Shown here: piece after piece, positions 50,382-59,203 of the stretch
Layout: each line of letters begins with the position of its first letter
Numbering within the stretch: the first letter of the stretch is position 1
Source of the DNA: JACTMI01 sp964618415
Lineage (GTDB): Bacteria; Acidobacteriota; Thermoanaerobaculia; Multivoradales; JAGPDF01
Reading direction: 5' to 3'
DNA length: 64,000 nt
Assembly: GCA_964618415.1 (NCBI GenBank)
Contig: CAZUAT010000005.1
Coordinates: forward strand, 1-64,000
Made by a program: the position numbers and the translations under genes
The notes under the pieces: model-generated
What the model was told of the DNA's origin: nothing
What the model saw: only the letters and a program-made list of their open reading frames with translations
Database searches by the model: none

Positions 50382-52858
50382 CAGGCGGTCTCCCTTCGAG
50401 TCACGATGTTGACGAGGCGTCCGGGCACGACGACACAGCGCTCGAGCGGACGGCCGCCCATGTGCTCGCGCACTTTCTCGCTGGCAAGCGCCGCCGCCCG
50501 CACGCCGGCCTCGTCGGTGCCGGCGTCGACTTCGATGCGGTCGCGCACCTTGCCGTCCACCTGAACGACGAGCACGATCCGGGCACGCTGGATGCGTGAC
50601 TCGTCGGCGACCGGCCAGTCCGAGTCGAGCAGGCTCCCTTCATGGCCGCGGCGCTCCCAGATCTCCTCGGTGATGTGCGGGGCGATCGGGTGCAGCAGCT
50701 GCAGCAGTGTGTCGAGGGTCTGCGCGACCACGAGCTTCGAGGCCGTCTTCTCCTCCACCGCCCGGACCAGCGCGTTGAGCAGCTCCATCAGGCCGGCGAC
50801 CGCGGTGTTGTACTTGAACCGGTCGTAGTCCCGCGTGACGCGCTGAATCGCGACATTCCGCGCGCGTTCGAGCTCCGCGTCGGCCGGGCCGTTCGGCGGC
50901 ACCTCCTCGGCACGCTCGGCAACGCGCCAGAGCCGCATCAGGAACCGGTGCGCGCCGGCCACCGCCTCGTCGTTCCACTCCACCTCGTCCTCCGGCGGGC
51001 CGAGGAAGAGGGTGTAGACCCGTTCGGTGTCCGCGCCGGCCTGGTCGATGATCTCGTCCGGGGAAACGGTGTTGCCGCGCCGCTTGGACATCTTCTCGAT
51101 CCGGCCAGTCTGCTCCGCGTAGCGAGTGATCATCCCCTGGTTGAACAGGTTCGAGAACGGCTCCTCGAACCCGACCAGGTCGAGATCGTGCAGGACGCGG
51201 CAGACGAAGCGGGCGTAGAGCAAGTGCAGGATGGCGTGCTCGATGCCGCCGATGTACTGGTCGACGGGACCCCACCGGTCCGCCAGCGCCCGGTCGAACA
51301 TGCGCTCGGCGTCGCGCGGCGACAGGTAGCGCAGGTAGTACCAGGAGCTGTCGACGAAGGTGTCCATCGTATCGGTCTCACGGCGAGCCGCGGCGCCGCA
51401 GCGCGGACAGGTCGTGCGCGAGAACTCCGGGTGGCGAGTCAGAGGGTTGCCCTCGCGCCCGGAGAATTCGACGTCGTACGGCAGTTCGACCGGCAGCTGT
51501 TCGTCCGGCACCGCAACGATGCCGCAGGAGTCACAATAGACGACGGGAATCGGCGTCCCCCAGTAGCGCTGGCGTGAGATCAGCCAGTCGCGCAGCCGGT
51601 AGGTCACCTTGCGCCGGCCGGCGCCGCGCTCCTCGAGCCAGTCGATGAACGCCGCGATCGTCTTCTCTCCCGGCCCGCGGCCGTCGAACGGCGATCCGGT
51701 GCCACGGATGACACCGGCGTGCGGAATCGCCTCCTGCAGGGTGTCCGGGTCGACCAAACCCTCCTCCGGGTGGTAGACCAGGCGCACCGCCAGGCCGTGG
51801 GCGCGCGCAAAGCCGAGATCGCGCTGGTCGTGGGCCGGCACTCCCATGACGGCGCCGGTGCCGTAGTCCGGCAGGACGTAGTCGGCCAGCCAGATCGGAA
51901 TCTTGTCGCCCGTGATCGGGTGCACGGCGTGGCGTCCGGTCGGGCGGCCCTGCGCAGCGCCATCGACCTCTTCGCGCTCGCGCCGCGGGGTGCTGCGCAC
52001 CTGGGCGATCCAGGCCTCGAACTCGGCGCGCTCGGGCAGGTCGGCGATCCACCCGGCGACGGCGGGGTGTTCAGGGGCGACCGCCAGAAAGGTGACCCCG
52101 TGGAGCGTGTCCGGGCGGGTGGTGAAGACCGGTAGTACCTCGCCCCCCTCGACTGCGAACGGGATCTCCGCCCCCTCGGAGCGACCGATCCAGTTGCGCT
52201 GCATGGTCTTGACCTTCTCCGGCCAGCCTTCCAGGCCATCGAGGCCGGCCAGCAGTCGCTCGGCGTAGTCGGTGATGCGCAGGAACCACTGCTCGAGGTC
52301 GCGCTGTTCCACCGCCGTCGAGCAGCGTTCACAGGCGCCATCGATCACCTGTTCGTTGGCGAGCACGGTGCGGCAGCTCGGGCACCAGTTCACCGGCGCC
52401 CGGCGCTTGTAGGCGATGCCGCGCTCGAGCATGCGCAGGAACAGCCACTGGTTCCAGCGGTAGTAGGCCGGCAGGCAGGAGGTGATCTCCTTCGACCAGT
52501 CGTAAAGGATGCCCCAGCGTCGGAACTGCTGCTTCATCACCCGGATGTTCTCGAGCGTCCAGTCGCGCGGATGGACCCCGCGCTGGATCGCCGCGTTCTC
52601 GGCCGGCAGGCCGAAAGCGTCCCAGCCCATCGGGTTGAGCGCCTTGTGACCGCGCATGCGCAGGTAGCGATAGAGCGCATCGCCGAGGATGTAGTTGCGG
52701 CCGTGTCCGACGTGCAGGCGATCGCCCGAGGGGTACGGGAACATCATCAGCATGTAGCGTTTGCTGCGGGCGTGGCGCAGGTCGACCTCGGCGGTGCGCG
52801 ACTTCTCCCACCTGTCCTGCCACTTCGCTTCTACCGCCCGATGGTCGTACGGGGTCAT
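50381..52858 (-). CDS. leuS: Leucyl-tRNA synthetase
   Basis: Class I aminoacyl-tRNA synthetase, 825 residues. HVGHGRNYI (HIGH motif, about 49-52) and KMSKRRGN (about 588-595, replacing the commoner KMSKS) form the ATP site. The editing domain lies between them. A zinc-type cysteine set (CPSC, CERC) follows the first catalytic part, and the anticodon-binding and C-terminal domains end at the stop. The ATG at 52858 is used; upstream frame belongs to the previous gene. It overlaps a transglutaminase-like gene by 4 bp and lptE by 1 bp. Confidence 0.96.
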   Translation of the reverse strand: MTPYDHRAVEAKWQDRWEKSRTAEVDLRHARSKRYMLMMFPYPSGDRLHVGHGRNYILGDALYRYLRMRGHKALNPMGWDAFGLPAENAAIQRGVHPRDWTLENIRVMKQQFRRWGILYDWSKEITSCLPAYYRWNQWLFLRMLERGIAYKRRAPVNWCPSCRTVLANEQVIDGACERCSTAVEQRDLEQWFLRITDYAERLLAGLDGLEGWPEKVKTMQRNWIGRSEGAEIPFAVEGGEVLPVFTTRPDTLHGVTFLAVAPEHPAVAGWIADLPERAEFEAWIAQVRSTPRREREEVDGAAQGRPTGRHAVHPITGDKIPIWLADYVLPDYGTGAVMGVPAHDQRDLGFARAHGLAVRLVYHPEEGLVDPDTLQEAIPHAGVIRGTGSPFDGRGPGEKTIAAFIDWLEERGAGRRKVTYRLRDWLISRQRYWGTPIPVVYCDSCGIVAVPDEQLPVELPYDVEFSGREGNPLTRHPEFSRTTCPRCGAAARRETDTMDTFVDSSWYYLRYLSPRDAERMFDRALADRWGPVDQYIGGIEHAILHLLYARFVCRVLHDLDLVGFEEPFSNLFNQGMITRYAEQTGRIEKMSKRRGNTVSPDEIIDQAGADTERVYTLFLGPPEDEVEWNDEAVAGAHRFLMRLWRVAERAEEVPPNGPADAELERARNVAIQRVTRDYDRFKYNTAVAGLMELLNALVRAVEEKTASKLVVAQTLDTLLQLLHPIAPHITEEIWERRGHEGSLLDSDWPVADESRIQRARIVLVVQVDGKVRDRIEVDAGTDEAGVRAAALASEKVREHMGGRPLERCVVVPGRLVNIVTRRETA

Positions 52859-53892
52859 TGCCGGCTCTCCACCTCGACCGGTGGCGATGCGCCGACCGGC
52901 ACTTCCAGTTCTGCGAGCACGCGATTGCGGAAGGTCACGCGCTTCCAGGCCGCCCGCCGGCCGCCGTGCTCGATACTCAGTTCGTAGCTGCCCGGCTCGA
53001 GGCCGACAAAGCTGCCCCGCCCCTCGGCGAGGGTGAGGACGCGCCGCCGGCCGCCTCCCTCCAGCGTCGCGGTGGCGGCGACCTCGGGGCGCAGCTGCAC
53101 GACCAGCGCCGCCGCGCGCCGCGTCTCGTCGTTGCCGCGCGCCCGCACGCCCGGTCCGTTGCCGCCGTTCCACGAGCGCAGATCGATCTCCCGGCTGCGG
53201 TCGTTGCGATCGACCAGTGCGCCCGCGCCCGGCTCGCTTTCGAGCAGGTCGGCAGCGAGGCGCAGATAGGTGGCGGGCACGAAGTGGTGAGTCGCTACCG
53301 GGTCGCTGAAAACCCACCCGCGATCCGGGTAGTGCACCTCGACCCAGCGGTGGAACCCCCCCTGTGCACCCGCGGGAGCGGCGCCGACGACATATCCGGG
53401 GACCTCGCGCGCCTCGATCTCGACGCTGCTCAGCAGGGCGACGGTCAGGCGCGAGATTCCGGTGCAATACGCGCTGCGTCGCTCGAGAACGGCTTCCGCC
53501 GACTGGTCCAGCCGGCGGTCGAGATCGTAGGAGATCTGGTCGGCCACCCACGCCAGCACGCGCGTCACCGCCTCGTAGCGCGTCGTCGCGCCCGCCGTGA
53601 GGGCGGCCGCCAGGCGACCCACCGACCCGTTCGAGGCCGCGGCCGCGGCGTCGGGCGCGCGGAACGGTGTCCGGCTGGCCAGCGGGGCCAGGTCGACCTG
53701 GACCGTCCAGGTGCCGTCCTGATTGCGCCGCAGCTCATAGCCCTGGTTCGCGTACTCGGCGACCTGAGCGCCGGGCGGCGGCACGAGCGTCGCCAGATCG
53801 CCGCCGTCGACCATACGCACTTCGACGGCGTTGGCCGACCCGCCCGCGAGCGCGCCGGCGACCACCATCGCGACCGCCGCTCTCCCCCGCAT
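52855..53892 (-). CDS. Secreted transglutaminase-like protein
   Basis: Protein of 345 residues with a signal peptide (VAMVVAGALAGGSANA, cleavage near residue 22). A transglutaminase/protease core carries the complete triad C143 (RRSAYCTG), H181 (GGFHRWVEVHYPD) and D197 (VFSDPV). A C-terminal beta-rich part (about 250-345, GSFVGLEPGSYELSIEHGG) resembles a carboxypeptidase-regulatory-like fold. Such periplasmic proteins may act as cysteine peptidases on envelope proteins. It lies between nusB (1-bp overlap) and leuS (4-bp overlap), inside a housekeeping operon where it is not expected. Confidence 0.82.
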   Translation of the reverse strand: MRGRAAVAMVVAGALAGGSANAVEVRMVDGGDLATLVPPPGAQVAEYANQGYELRRNQDGTWTVQVDLAPLASRTPFRAPDAAAAASNGSVGRLAAALTAGATTRYEAVTRVLAWVADQISYDLDRRLDQSAEAVLERRSAYCTGISRLTVALLSSVEIEAREVPGYVVGAAPAGAQGGFHRWVEVHYPDRGWVFSDPVATHHFVPATYLRLAADLLESEPGAGALVDRNDRSREIDLRSWNGGNGPGVRARGNDETRRAAALVVQLRPEVAATATLEGGGRRRVLTLAEGRGSFVGLEPGSYELSIEHGGRRAAWKRVTFRNRVLAELEVPVGASPPVEVESRQ

Positions 53893-54404
53893 CAGGTCCC
53901 CGCCGGGAAAAGGCCTCGCTTGAGCATTCCGTCGAGCAGGCCGTTGACGAACTTGCCGGACTGATCGGTGCCGAACTGCTTGGCAAGCTCGACCGCCTCG
54001 TCGACGACCACCAGGTGCGGAACGTCGACTTCGGCGAGCAGTTCGAACACCGCCAGGCGCAGGATGTTGCGATCGACCGGCGGCATGCGCTCGAGGCGCC
54101 AGTTGTCCGCCTGTGCGCGAATCATGGCGTCGATCTCGGAGAGGCGCCCCTGCGTCCCGATGACCAGCGTGCGCGCGTGCTCGAACGCCTGCCGGGCGAG
54201 GTCGAGGTCGTGCGGCTCGCGGCGCCGCGCGGCTGCCGGCGGACTCTCGCCTTCCCCCGCCTGCTGCTGCTCGGCCTCCGCCCGCTCGACCAGGAAGTCG
54301 GCGACGTCGAAGGCGCCCAGCACGGTGGCCGCGCTGCTGCCCGCCAGGTCGGCCTGGTAGAGCATCTGGACCGCCATCTCGCGCGCCAACCGCCGCTTCC
54401 CCAC
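53892..54404 (-). CDS. nusB: Transcription antitermination factor NusB
   Basis: Binds boxA RNA with S10 for rRNA antitermination, 170 residues. REMAVQMLYQADLAG opens the helical fold, and IDAMIRAQADNWRLERMPPVDRNILRLAVFELL (cited as parts) and the end ELAKQFGTDQSGKFVNGLLDGML are conserved. An extra Gln/Glu/Ala/Arg-rich loop of about 35 residues (near 40-70) makes it longer than the usual 140. It is 75 bp from ribH, the common partner, and overlaps the next gene by 1 bp. Confidence 0.93.
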   Translation of the reverse strand: MGKRRLAREMAVQMLYQADLAGSSAATVLGAFDVADFLVERAEAEQQQAGEGESPPAAARRREPHDLDLARQAFEHARTLVIGTQGRLSEIDAMIRAQADNWRLERMPPVDRNILRLAVFELLAEVDVPHLVVVDEAVELAKQFGTDQSGKFVNGLLDGMLKRGLFPAGT

Positions 54405-54479
54405 GTCCTGCGCCTCCGTTCGGTCAAAGAGCCCCGGCTCGCTGCCCGCGTGCCGCGCCGTCGGCCCATCCAGTCCTGG

Positions 54480-54956
54480 TCAGGGGTCGATCCGCTCCAG
54501 CACGTCGACCGTTTCGAGCACCGCCTGCGCGGCCTCGGCGCCTTTGTTGCCCTCCTCGCCGCCCGCCCGAGCCTCGGCCTGGGCGGTGTCGTCGCAGGTC
54601 AGCACCCCGAACCCGACCGGCAGCCGGTGACGGCGCGCCACCTCGCCGCAGCCGCGGGTGCACTCCCCGGCCACGTAGTCGAAGTGCGGCGTGCCGCCCC
54701 GGATGACCGCGCCGAGCGCCACCAGTCCGTCGTATCGCCCCGTGCGGGCAAGCGCCTCGAGCGCCACCGGGATCTCCCACGCGCCGGGCACCCGGACGAC
54801 CTCGATCGCGCCGTGCGGCACGCCCCGGGCCGCGAGCGTCTCCAGGGCGCCCGCGAGCAGCCGGTCGACGATCTCGCCGTTGAAGCGGGATGCGACCACC
54901 GCGAGGCGCCGGCCGGAGCCGTCGAGAGGGAGTGCCGTTGGGCGTAGAGTGCTCAT
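54480..54956 (-). CDS. ribH: 6,7-dimethyl-8-ribityllumazine synthase
   Basis: Penultimate enzyme of riboflavin synthesis, 158 residues. ASRFNGEIVDRLLAGAL, VRVPGAWEIPVALEAL and ALGAVIRGGTPHFDYVAGE are the substrate-loop signatures, with the catalytic His in TPHFDYV. PVGFGVLTCDDTAQAEARAGG and NKGAEAAQAVLE complete the fold. The ATG at 54956 is preferred to a TTG two codons upstream. It heads the ribH-nusB-leuS-lptE run on the minus strand. No FMN riboswitch is recognisable before it. Confidence 0.94.
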   Translation of the reverse strand: MSTLRPTALPLDGSGRRLAVVASRFNGEIVDRLLAGALETLAARGVPHGAIEVVRVPGAWEIPVALEALARTGRYDGLVALGAVIRGGTPHFDYVAGECTRGCGEVARRHRLPVGFGVLTCDDTAQAEARAGGEEGNKGAEAAQAVLETVDVLERIDP

Positions 54957-55044
54957 TTTCAAGGGACTTCCGCCGACTGCCCAGTGTAGCGGCGAGGCTG
55001 CGGAGTGTCAACGAAGGCGCCTGTGGCGCGCCTGGCAGATCAGC

Positions 55045-55752
55045 TCAGAGATCGCCGCCGGGAGGGCGGAGTCGCACCTCCTCGACCACCGCGCGTTCGG
55101 CCTCGAGCGCCCAGATGAGCGCCCGCGCCACCTCGTCAGCCGGCATCATCCGCTCGCGCTCCCAGTGGCCGGGCAGACCGTCCCAGAGCGGGCTGTCAGT
55201 CGCTCCGGGCGTCAGCGCCAGCACGCGCAGACCGGAGCCGGCCAGCTCCTCGCGCAACGATTCGACCAGCCCGAGCAGCCCCCACTTGGAGGCGGCATAG
55301 CCGGACCAGCCGGGAAAGGTCCGCCGTGCGGCCACCGACAGGATCGCCACCAGGTCACCGCGCCGGCGCGCCAGCATCGACGGCAGGGCGGCACGCAGCA
55401 GATTGGCGCAGCCGAGCAGGTTGACTGCCACCTGCGCCTCGAACTCCTCGGCGGGCTGCTCGGCAAACGGGGCGACCGAGGCGATCCCGGCCGCGGGCAG
55501 GACCAGGTCGACCGGCCCCAGTGACGTCTCGACCCGTCGCACCGCATCGGCGACCGCGGCGCCGTCCCGGACGTCCAGGGGTTCGATACAGCCCTCGCCT
55601 CCGGCTTCCGCCAGCACGGCCGCGAGCGGCTCAGGGCGCCGCCCTACCAGGGCCAGCCGATGCCCGCGGCGCGCCAGTGCGAGCGCACAGGCGCGTCCGA
55701 GCCCGGATCCGCCGCCGCTCACCAGCGCGACCCCGCGCTGCCGAGTGTTCAT
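55045..55752 (-). CDS. Short-chain dehydrogenase/reductase
   Basis: NAD(P)-dependent oxidoreductase of the SDR type, 235 residues. The nucleotide loop is GGGSGLG (13-19), and the catalytic set is S139, Y152 and K156 in SGYAASKWG. The N-A-A-G-type segment appears as LPAAGIAS. The substrate loop gives no hint of specificity. The frame extends upstream into the tRNA-Pro gene, but the ATG at 55752 matches the family start. It is 89 bp upstream of ribH and probably independent of it. Confidence 0.88.
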   Translation of the reverse strand: MNTRQRGVALVSGGGSGLGRACALALARRGHRLALVGRRPEPLAAVLAEAGGEGCIEPLDVRDGAAVADAVRRVETSLGPVDLVLPAAGIASVAPFAEQPAEEFEAQVAVNLLGCANLLRAALPSMLARRRGDLVAILSVAARRTFPGWSGYAASKWGLLGLVESLREELAGSGLRVLALTPGATDSPLWDGLPGHWERERMMPADEVARALIWALEAERAVVEEVRLRPPGGDL

Positions 55753-55809
55753 CGGACCGCCGCGCGCCGGTGGCGCCGTCTCGCTGTGCAGGTGGAGAGG
55801 GGAGAAAAA

Positions 55810-55886
55810 TGGTCGGGACGGCGAGATTTGAACTCGCGACCCCCTGAACCCCATTCAGGTACGCTACCAGGCTGCGCCACGTCCCG
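55810..55886 (-). tRNA. tRNA-Pro(GGG)
   Basis: On the minus strand acceptor arms CGGGACG and CGTCCCG pair. The anticodon stem CCTGA/TCAGG holds the loop ATGGGGT with anticodon GGG, and the T-arm contains GTTCAAATC. CCA is encoded. The 77-nt length and AGCCTGGTAGCGTAC D-arm are normal for tRNA-Pro. Confidence 0.95.
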
Positions 55887-55954
55887 ACCGGTGAGTCTCA
55901 ACGGCTGGTTCTCCCGCCCCCTCGGCCGATCGCTGCCGGTTGGGCCGGCATCGT

Positions 55955-56413
55955 CTAGCGGCGGGGTTTGCCGAGAGCTGCGAGGATCGACCGCGCATCG
56001 GCCAGCGCCGCGGCGATTCCGTTGCGCAGGCTTTCTATCCGCTCGTCCGGCGGCGAGTCAAGCGGCGCGGCGTTGCGACTCGCGCGCCCGCCGGTCGACT
56101 TGCGCCGTCCGGTCGCTGCGGGTGCATCCCCGCCCGCCGCCGGAGCGTCATCGAACAGGGAAGCGGCAACCGGCTCGCCGTCGGGCTCGGACTCGAGCTT
56201 CTTTTTGGCGCCAGCGATCGTGTAGCCCTCTTCGTAGAGGAGCTGCTGGATGCGCCGGAGCGTCGCGGCATCCTCACTCGTGTAGGTGCGGGCGGCCCCC
56301 GTCCCTTTGCCGCGCAGCATCGGGAACTCGGTCTCCCAGTAGCGCAGCACGTACGGCGGCAGATCGAGCTGCCTGCAGATCTCCGCCGCCTTGAACGTTC
56401 GCTTGGTCGTCAC
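55955..56413 (-). CDS. MerR-family transcriptional regulator
   Basis: DNA-binding protein of 152 residues. The N-terminal winged helix shows TFKAAEICRQLDLPPYVLRYWETEFP followed by RTYTSEDAATLRRIQQLLYEEGYTI (cited in part), the class often encoded next to ihfA and tRNA-Pro. An Ala/Pro/Gly-rich linker (about 80-115) leads to a C-terminal helix (ERIESLRNGIAAALADARSIL). No metal-binding cysteines are present, so it is unlikely to sense metals. It sits alone between tRNA-Pro and der, and its targets are unknown. Confidence 0.88.
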   Translation of the reverse strand: MTTKRTFKAAEICRQLDLPPYVLRYWETEFPMLRGKGTGAARTYTSEDAATLRRIQQLLYEEGYTIAGAKKKLESEPDGEPVAASLFDDAPAAGGDAPAATGRRKSTGGRASRNAAPLDSPPDERIESLRNGIAAALADARSILAALGKPRR

Positions 56414-56442
56414 GCCGCGCCGATCCTAGTTCCGCCTGCGCC

Positions 56443-57762
56443 TCAAGTCGAGCGCTGTCGGACGACGAGCCGCACCGGCACGCCGGCGAGGTCGAACGTT
56501 TCGCGCAACCGGTTCTCGAGATAGCGCCGGTAGGTGTGCGAGAGGGGAAGCGGCCGGTTGGCGAACAGCATGAAGGTGGGTGGCCCGGACGCCACCTGCG
56601 TGGCGTAGTAGAGCTTCCACGGACGATGGTCGAGGCGCGGCGGCTCGTGCTGCCGCAGCCATTGCTCGAACAGGCGGTTGAGCTCCCCGGTGGAGACCTG
56701 CAGGCGAAATGCGGCGCTGGCCCGGTCGATGCGATCGAACAGGTTCTCCACCGCGCGCCCCGTGAGCGCGGAGATGTTGACCGTCGGCGGGTCGGCCAAC
56801 GCATCGGCGAGCCGCGGCCAGGACCGCTCGAGGCGTTCGCGTCCAGCGTCGTCGAGCAGATCCCACTTGTTGACCGCCACGACCGCCGCCCGACCGGCCT
56901 GCCAGATCGCGCCGGCGACGGCCAGGTCGCCCGTCGTCACGCCCATCGGCGCCTCGATCACCAGAACCGCGACGTCCGACCGTTCGATCTGGCGGCGCGC
57001 CAGCATCACGGCCAGTTCCTCCGGCGCATCCGACACCTTGGCGCGGCGCCGCATGCCAGCGGTGTCGATCAGGAGATAGCGGCGCTCGTCCCGCGCGAGC
57101 AGAGTGTCGATCGGATCGCGAGTCGTGCCGGCGACGGGCGAAACCAGAGTCCGCTCGGCGCCGACGAGCCGGTTGAGCAGCGAGGACTTCCCGACGTTGG
57201 GACGGCCGACGATGGCAACTGGCACCGCCCCTTCCGCGCCAGGTAGATGCTCGTCACCGTCAACGTCCGGCAGCTCGGCCGCGATGCGCTCCTTGAGGGC
57301 ACCGATCCCCAAGCCGTGCTCGGCCGACACCGCGATCGGTTCACCCAGTCCGAGCGACCAGAACTCCCCCACTCCGTCGGCCGCGCGGCGCACGTCCGAC
57401 TTGTTGACCACCAGCACGATCGGGCGCCGATGAACGCGCAGCTCATCGATCACACGCTCGTCGGCCGCAGTCACGCCATCCTTGCCGTCCACCAGTAGAA
57501 GGAGCAGATCGGATTCGGCGATCGCGGCGCGCACCTGATCGTTGATCCCGAGCGGATCGTCGCCGGGCACGAGACCGCCGGTGTCGATCCACTGCACCGG
57601 GCGTCCATCGTCGAGATCGGCCAGCGCGACGAGGCGATCACGCGTCACGCCGGGCTGGTCGTGAACGATCGCCTGCCGTCGTCCGACGAGGCGGTTGAAG
57701 AGCGTCGACTTCCCTACGTTCGGTCGGCCGACGATCGCCACCGACGCGGTGAGCCGGGTCAC
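56443..57762 (-). CDS. der: Ribosome assembly GTPase Der (EngA)
   Basis: Double-GTPase needed for 50S maturation, 439 residues. Both G domains are complete: first G1 GRPNVGKST with DTGG and NKSD, second G1 GRPNVGKSS with DTAG and NKWD. The C-terminal KH-like domain (LNRLFEQWLRQHEPP; YYATQVASGPPTFMLFANRP, cited in parts) follows. The GTG at 57762 overlaps the stop of the upstream lipoprotein gene as GTGA; the longer open frame is shadow. Confidence 0.96.
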   Translation of the reverse strand: MTRLTASVAIVGRPNVGKSTLFNRLVGRRQAIVHDQPGVTRDRLVALADLDDGRPVQWIDTGGLVPGDDPLGINDQVRAAIAESDLLLLLVDGKDGVTAADERVIDELRVHRRPIVLVVNKSDVRRAADGVGEFWSLGLGEPIAVSAEHGLGIGALKERIAAELPDVDGDEHLPGAEGAVPVAIVGRPNVGKSSLLNRLVGAERTLVSPVAGTTRDPIDTLLARDERRYLLIDTAGMRRRAKVSDAPEELAVMLARRQIERSDVAVLVIEAPMGVTTGDLAVAGAIWQAGRAAVVAVNKWDLLDDAGRERLERSWPRLADALADPPTVNISALTGRAVENLFDRIDRASAAFRLQVSTGELNRLFEQWLRQHEPPRLDHRPWKLYYATQVASGPPTFMLFANRPLPLSHTYRRYLENRLRETFDLAGVPVRLVVRQRST

Positions 57763-58262
57763 GGGGCTTCCGCGTCCGAACTCGAGCGCAGGATGCGCGC
57801 CAGCACCCGCCAGCGCCCCTCGTCCCGGCTGACGCTGTAGACGATCGTGTTCTCCTGGCGCGCTACCTCGGAAACGGTCAGCTCGCTGCCCGCTGCGACC
57901 ACCCGAAGGTGCCAGGCCTCCACGGCGACCGCGGTGGCGCTGGCGTTGCCGAAGTCGATCTCCTGCAGCGTCTGCGAGAGCAGCCGGGGCCGCAGCGCCC
58001 GCCCTTCCACTGCCAGTTCCTCGATGCGCGCCTGCACGCGGACCTGCTCTCGCTGGGTGGCCACCTCGGCCATCACCGCCGGATCGCCGGTCTCGTAGGC
58101 CCGCGTGAGGGCGTGCGCGTAGGCGGCGAGCAGCGATTCGATCTCCTGGCGGTCGGCCTCCCGGCCCCCGCTGCGGCCACATCCGGCAGCGATGAGCAGT
58201 CCGAGGAGCGGAAGCAGGATCAGGGAACGCAGTTGAAGGTCGGCGGTACGTCGATGGCGCAT
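57759..58262 (-). CDS. Small predicted lipoprotein of unknown function
   Basis: Protein of 167 residues with a lipoprotein signal (LILLPLLGLLIAAGC, C28). The remainder looks like one alpha+beta domain: helices IESLLAAYAHALTRAYETGD and QREQVRVQARIEELAVEGR, then strands TAVAVEAWHLRVVAAGSEL and NTIVYSVSRDEGRWRVLARIL (all quoted in part). This order resembles NTF2-like or ARC6/IMS-type domains, though no family is certain. It overlaps der by 4 bp and so is co-translated with it. Its role is unknown. Confidence 0.65.
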   Translation of the reverse strand: MRHRRTADLQLRSLILLPLLGLLIAAGCGRSGGREADRQEIESLLAAYAHALTRAYETGDPAVMAEVATQREQVRVQARIEELAVEGRALRPRLLSQTLQEIDFGNASATAVAVEAWHLRVVAAGSELTVSEVARQENTIVYSVSRDEGRWRVLARILRSSSDAEAP

Positions 58263-58326
58263 GGCAGGGCGAGTCTAGCCGAGGCGCACCGGCGCGAACG
58301 CCGCGGCAGACAGTGCGGCGACGCGG

Positions 58327-58355
58327 TTGACAGGGCCGTCGGCGCGGCATACGAT
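58327..58355 (+). promoter_or_regulatory. Consensus promoter of tRNA-Leu(CAG)
   Basis: TTGACA at 58327-58332, a 17-bp spacer and TACGAT at 58350-58355. The tRNA begins 11 bp after the -10 box, leaving a very short 5' leader. A perfect -35 and spacing make this a firm call. Confidence 0.8.
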
Positions 58356-58365
58356 TCCGGGCCGC

Positions 58366-58452
58366 GCGAAAGTGGCGGAATTGGTAGACGCGCAAGCCTC
58401 AGGAGCTTGTGGTCGCAAGGCCGTGGGGGTTCGAGTCCCCCCTTTCGCACCA
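58366..58452 (+). tRNA. tRNA-Leu(CAG)
   Basis: Acceptor arms GCGAAAG and CTTTCGC pair. The anticodon stem CAAGC/GCTTG holds loop CTCAGGA with anticodon CAG. A long variable arm typical of class II tRNAs and GTTCGAGTC in the T-arm follow, and the 3' CCA is encoded. 87 nt. Confidence 0.95.
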
Positions 58453-58509
58453 ACCTTCAGTGCCCCCGGATTTCCCGCTTCTCCGTCGTCGCGACGCGGC
58501 CGGCGAGAC

Positions 58510-58878
58510 TCAGCCGGTGGCAAGGACGACCGTGGCCTCGCCGACGGCGCGACCGTCCACCCGGACGAAGCCGCGCACGCGGATCAGGCCGCCGTACCGC
58601 GCCTCGATCGCAACTTCGATCTCTCCGCTCTGCCCGGGCTGTGGGGCGACGTCGAGCCGTGCCCTGTCGATCGCCGCGAGGGCGAGCCGGCTCGGCTCGG
58701 CGGCCCCGGGGTGTAGCACCAGGGCGGCGCTCTGCGCGACAGCTTCCACCAGCAGCCCGAGCGGTCCGGCGGCCGCCGCACCGCGGGCCCACCAGGCGCC
58801 GACCGTGAAAAGCACGACGGCCCGGCCGTCGTGAACCTGATCGACGAGCCGAAAGGGAAACTCGTGCGGAAGGATCAA
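58510..58878 (-). CDS. Hotdog-fold 3-hydroxyacyl-ACP dehydratase-like protein (ApeP/FabZ-type)
   Basis: Protein of 122 residues. LPHEFPFRLVDQV matches the FabA/FabZ N-terminal strand, and LGLLVEAVAQSAAL matches the conserved helix with its catalytic Glu. The Gly-His-Phe-Pro loop that carries the FabZ catalytic histidine is missing, as in ApeP-like hotdog proteins of aryl polyene clusters. The TTG start overlaps the ACP stop (TTGA), and longer frames are shadow. With ACP and FabG in the same run, it probably acts on an ACP-bound acyl chain. Confidence 0.72.
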   Translation of the reverse strand: MILPHEFPFRLVDQVHDGRAVVLFTVGAWWARGAAAAGPLGLLVEAVAQSAALVLHPGAAEPSRLALAAIDRARLDVAPQPGQSGEIEVAIEARYGGLIRVRGFVRVDGRAVGEATVVLATG

Positions 58879-59165
58879 GCGGGGGTGTCGACGAGGCCGG
58901 GCTTGCGCACGCGTACGAATTCGGCGAGCCGCTCGACCGAGGCGAGCGCCTCGGAACCGACGGCCTCGTTCTCGATCCGCACATTGAACTCCTGCTCGAC
59001 GCCGAGCACCAGCTCGAGAGCATCGATCGAATCGAGGCCGAGCCCGTCCGGGCCGAACAGCGATTCGCTGTCGCCGATCGACTCGGGCTGACGATCGAGC
59101 TTGAGACGGTCGACGAGAATCCGTTTGATGCGCAGCTTGATGTCGTCCTGTGAGGCGCCGGTCAT
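58875..59165 (-). CDS. Acyl carrier protein
   Basis: Acidic carrier of 96 residues. S46 in GLDSIDALEL is the 4'-phosphopantetheine site. The preceding LFGPDGLGLDS and following VLGVEQEFNV segments are typical of dedicated, non-housekeeping ACPs. It overlaps the hotdog gene by 4 bp and is 38 bp from fabG-like. The housekeeping acpP normally sits with fabD/fabF, which are absent here, so this is likely a specialised ACP. Confidence 0.9.
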   Translation of the reverse strand: MTGASQDDIKLRIKRILVDRLKLDRQPESIGDSESLFGPDGLGLDSIDALELVLGVEQEFNVRIENEAVGSEALASVERLAEFVRVRKPGLVDTPA

Positions 59166-59203
59166 GACCGGCGCATCGTATCACCGGCGTCGGTGGCGCG
59201 CGG

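Noticed and set aside
54957..55044. FMN riboswitch upstream of ribH
   Set aside because: The 88-bp gap is too short and lacks the conserved RFN elements.
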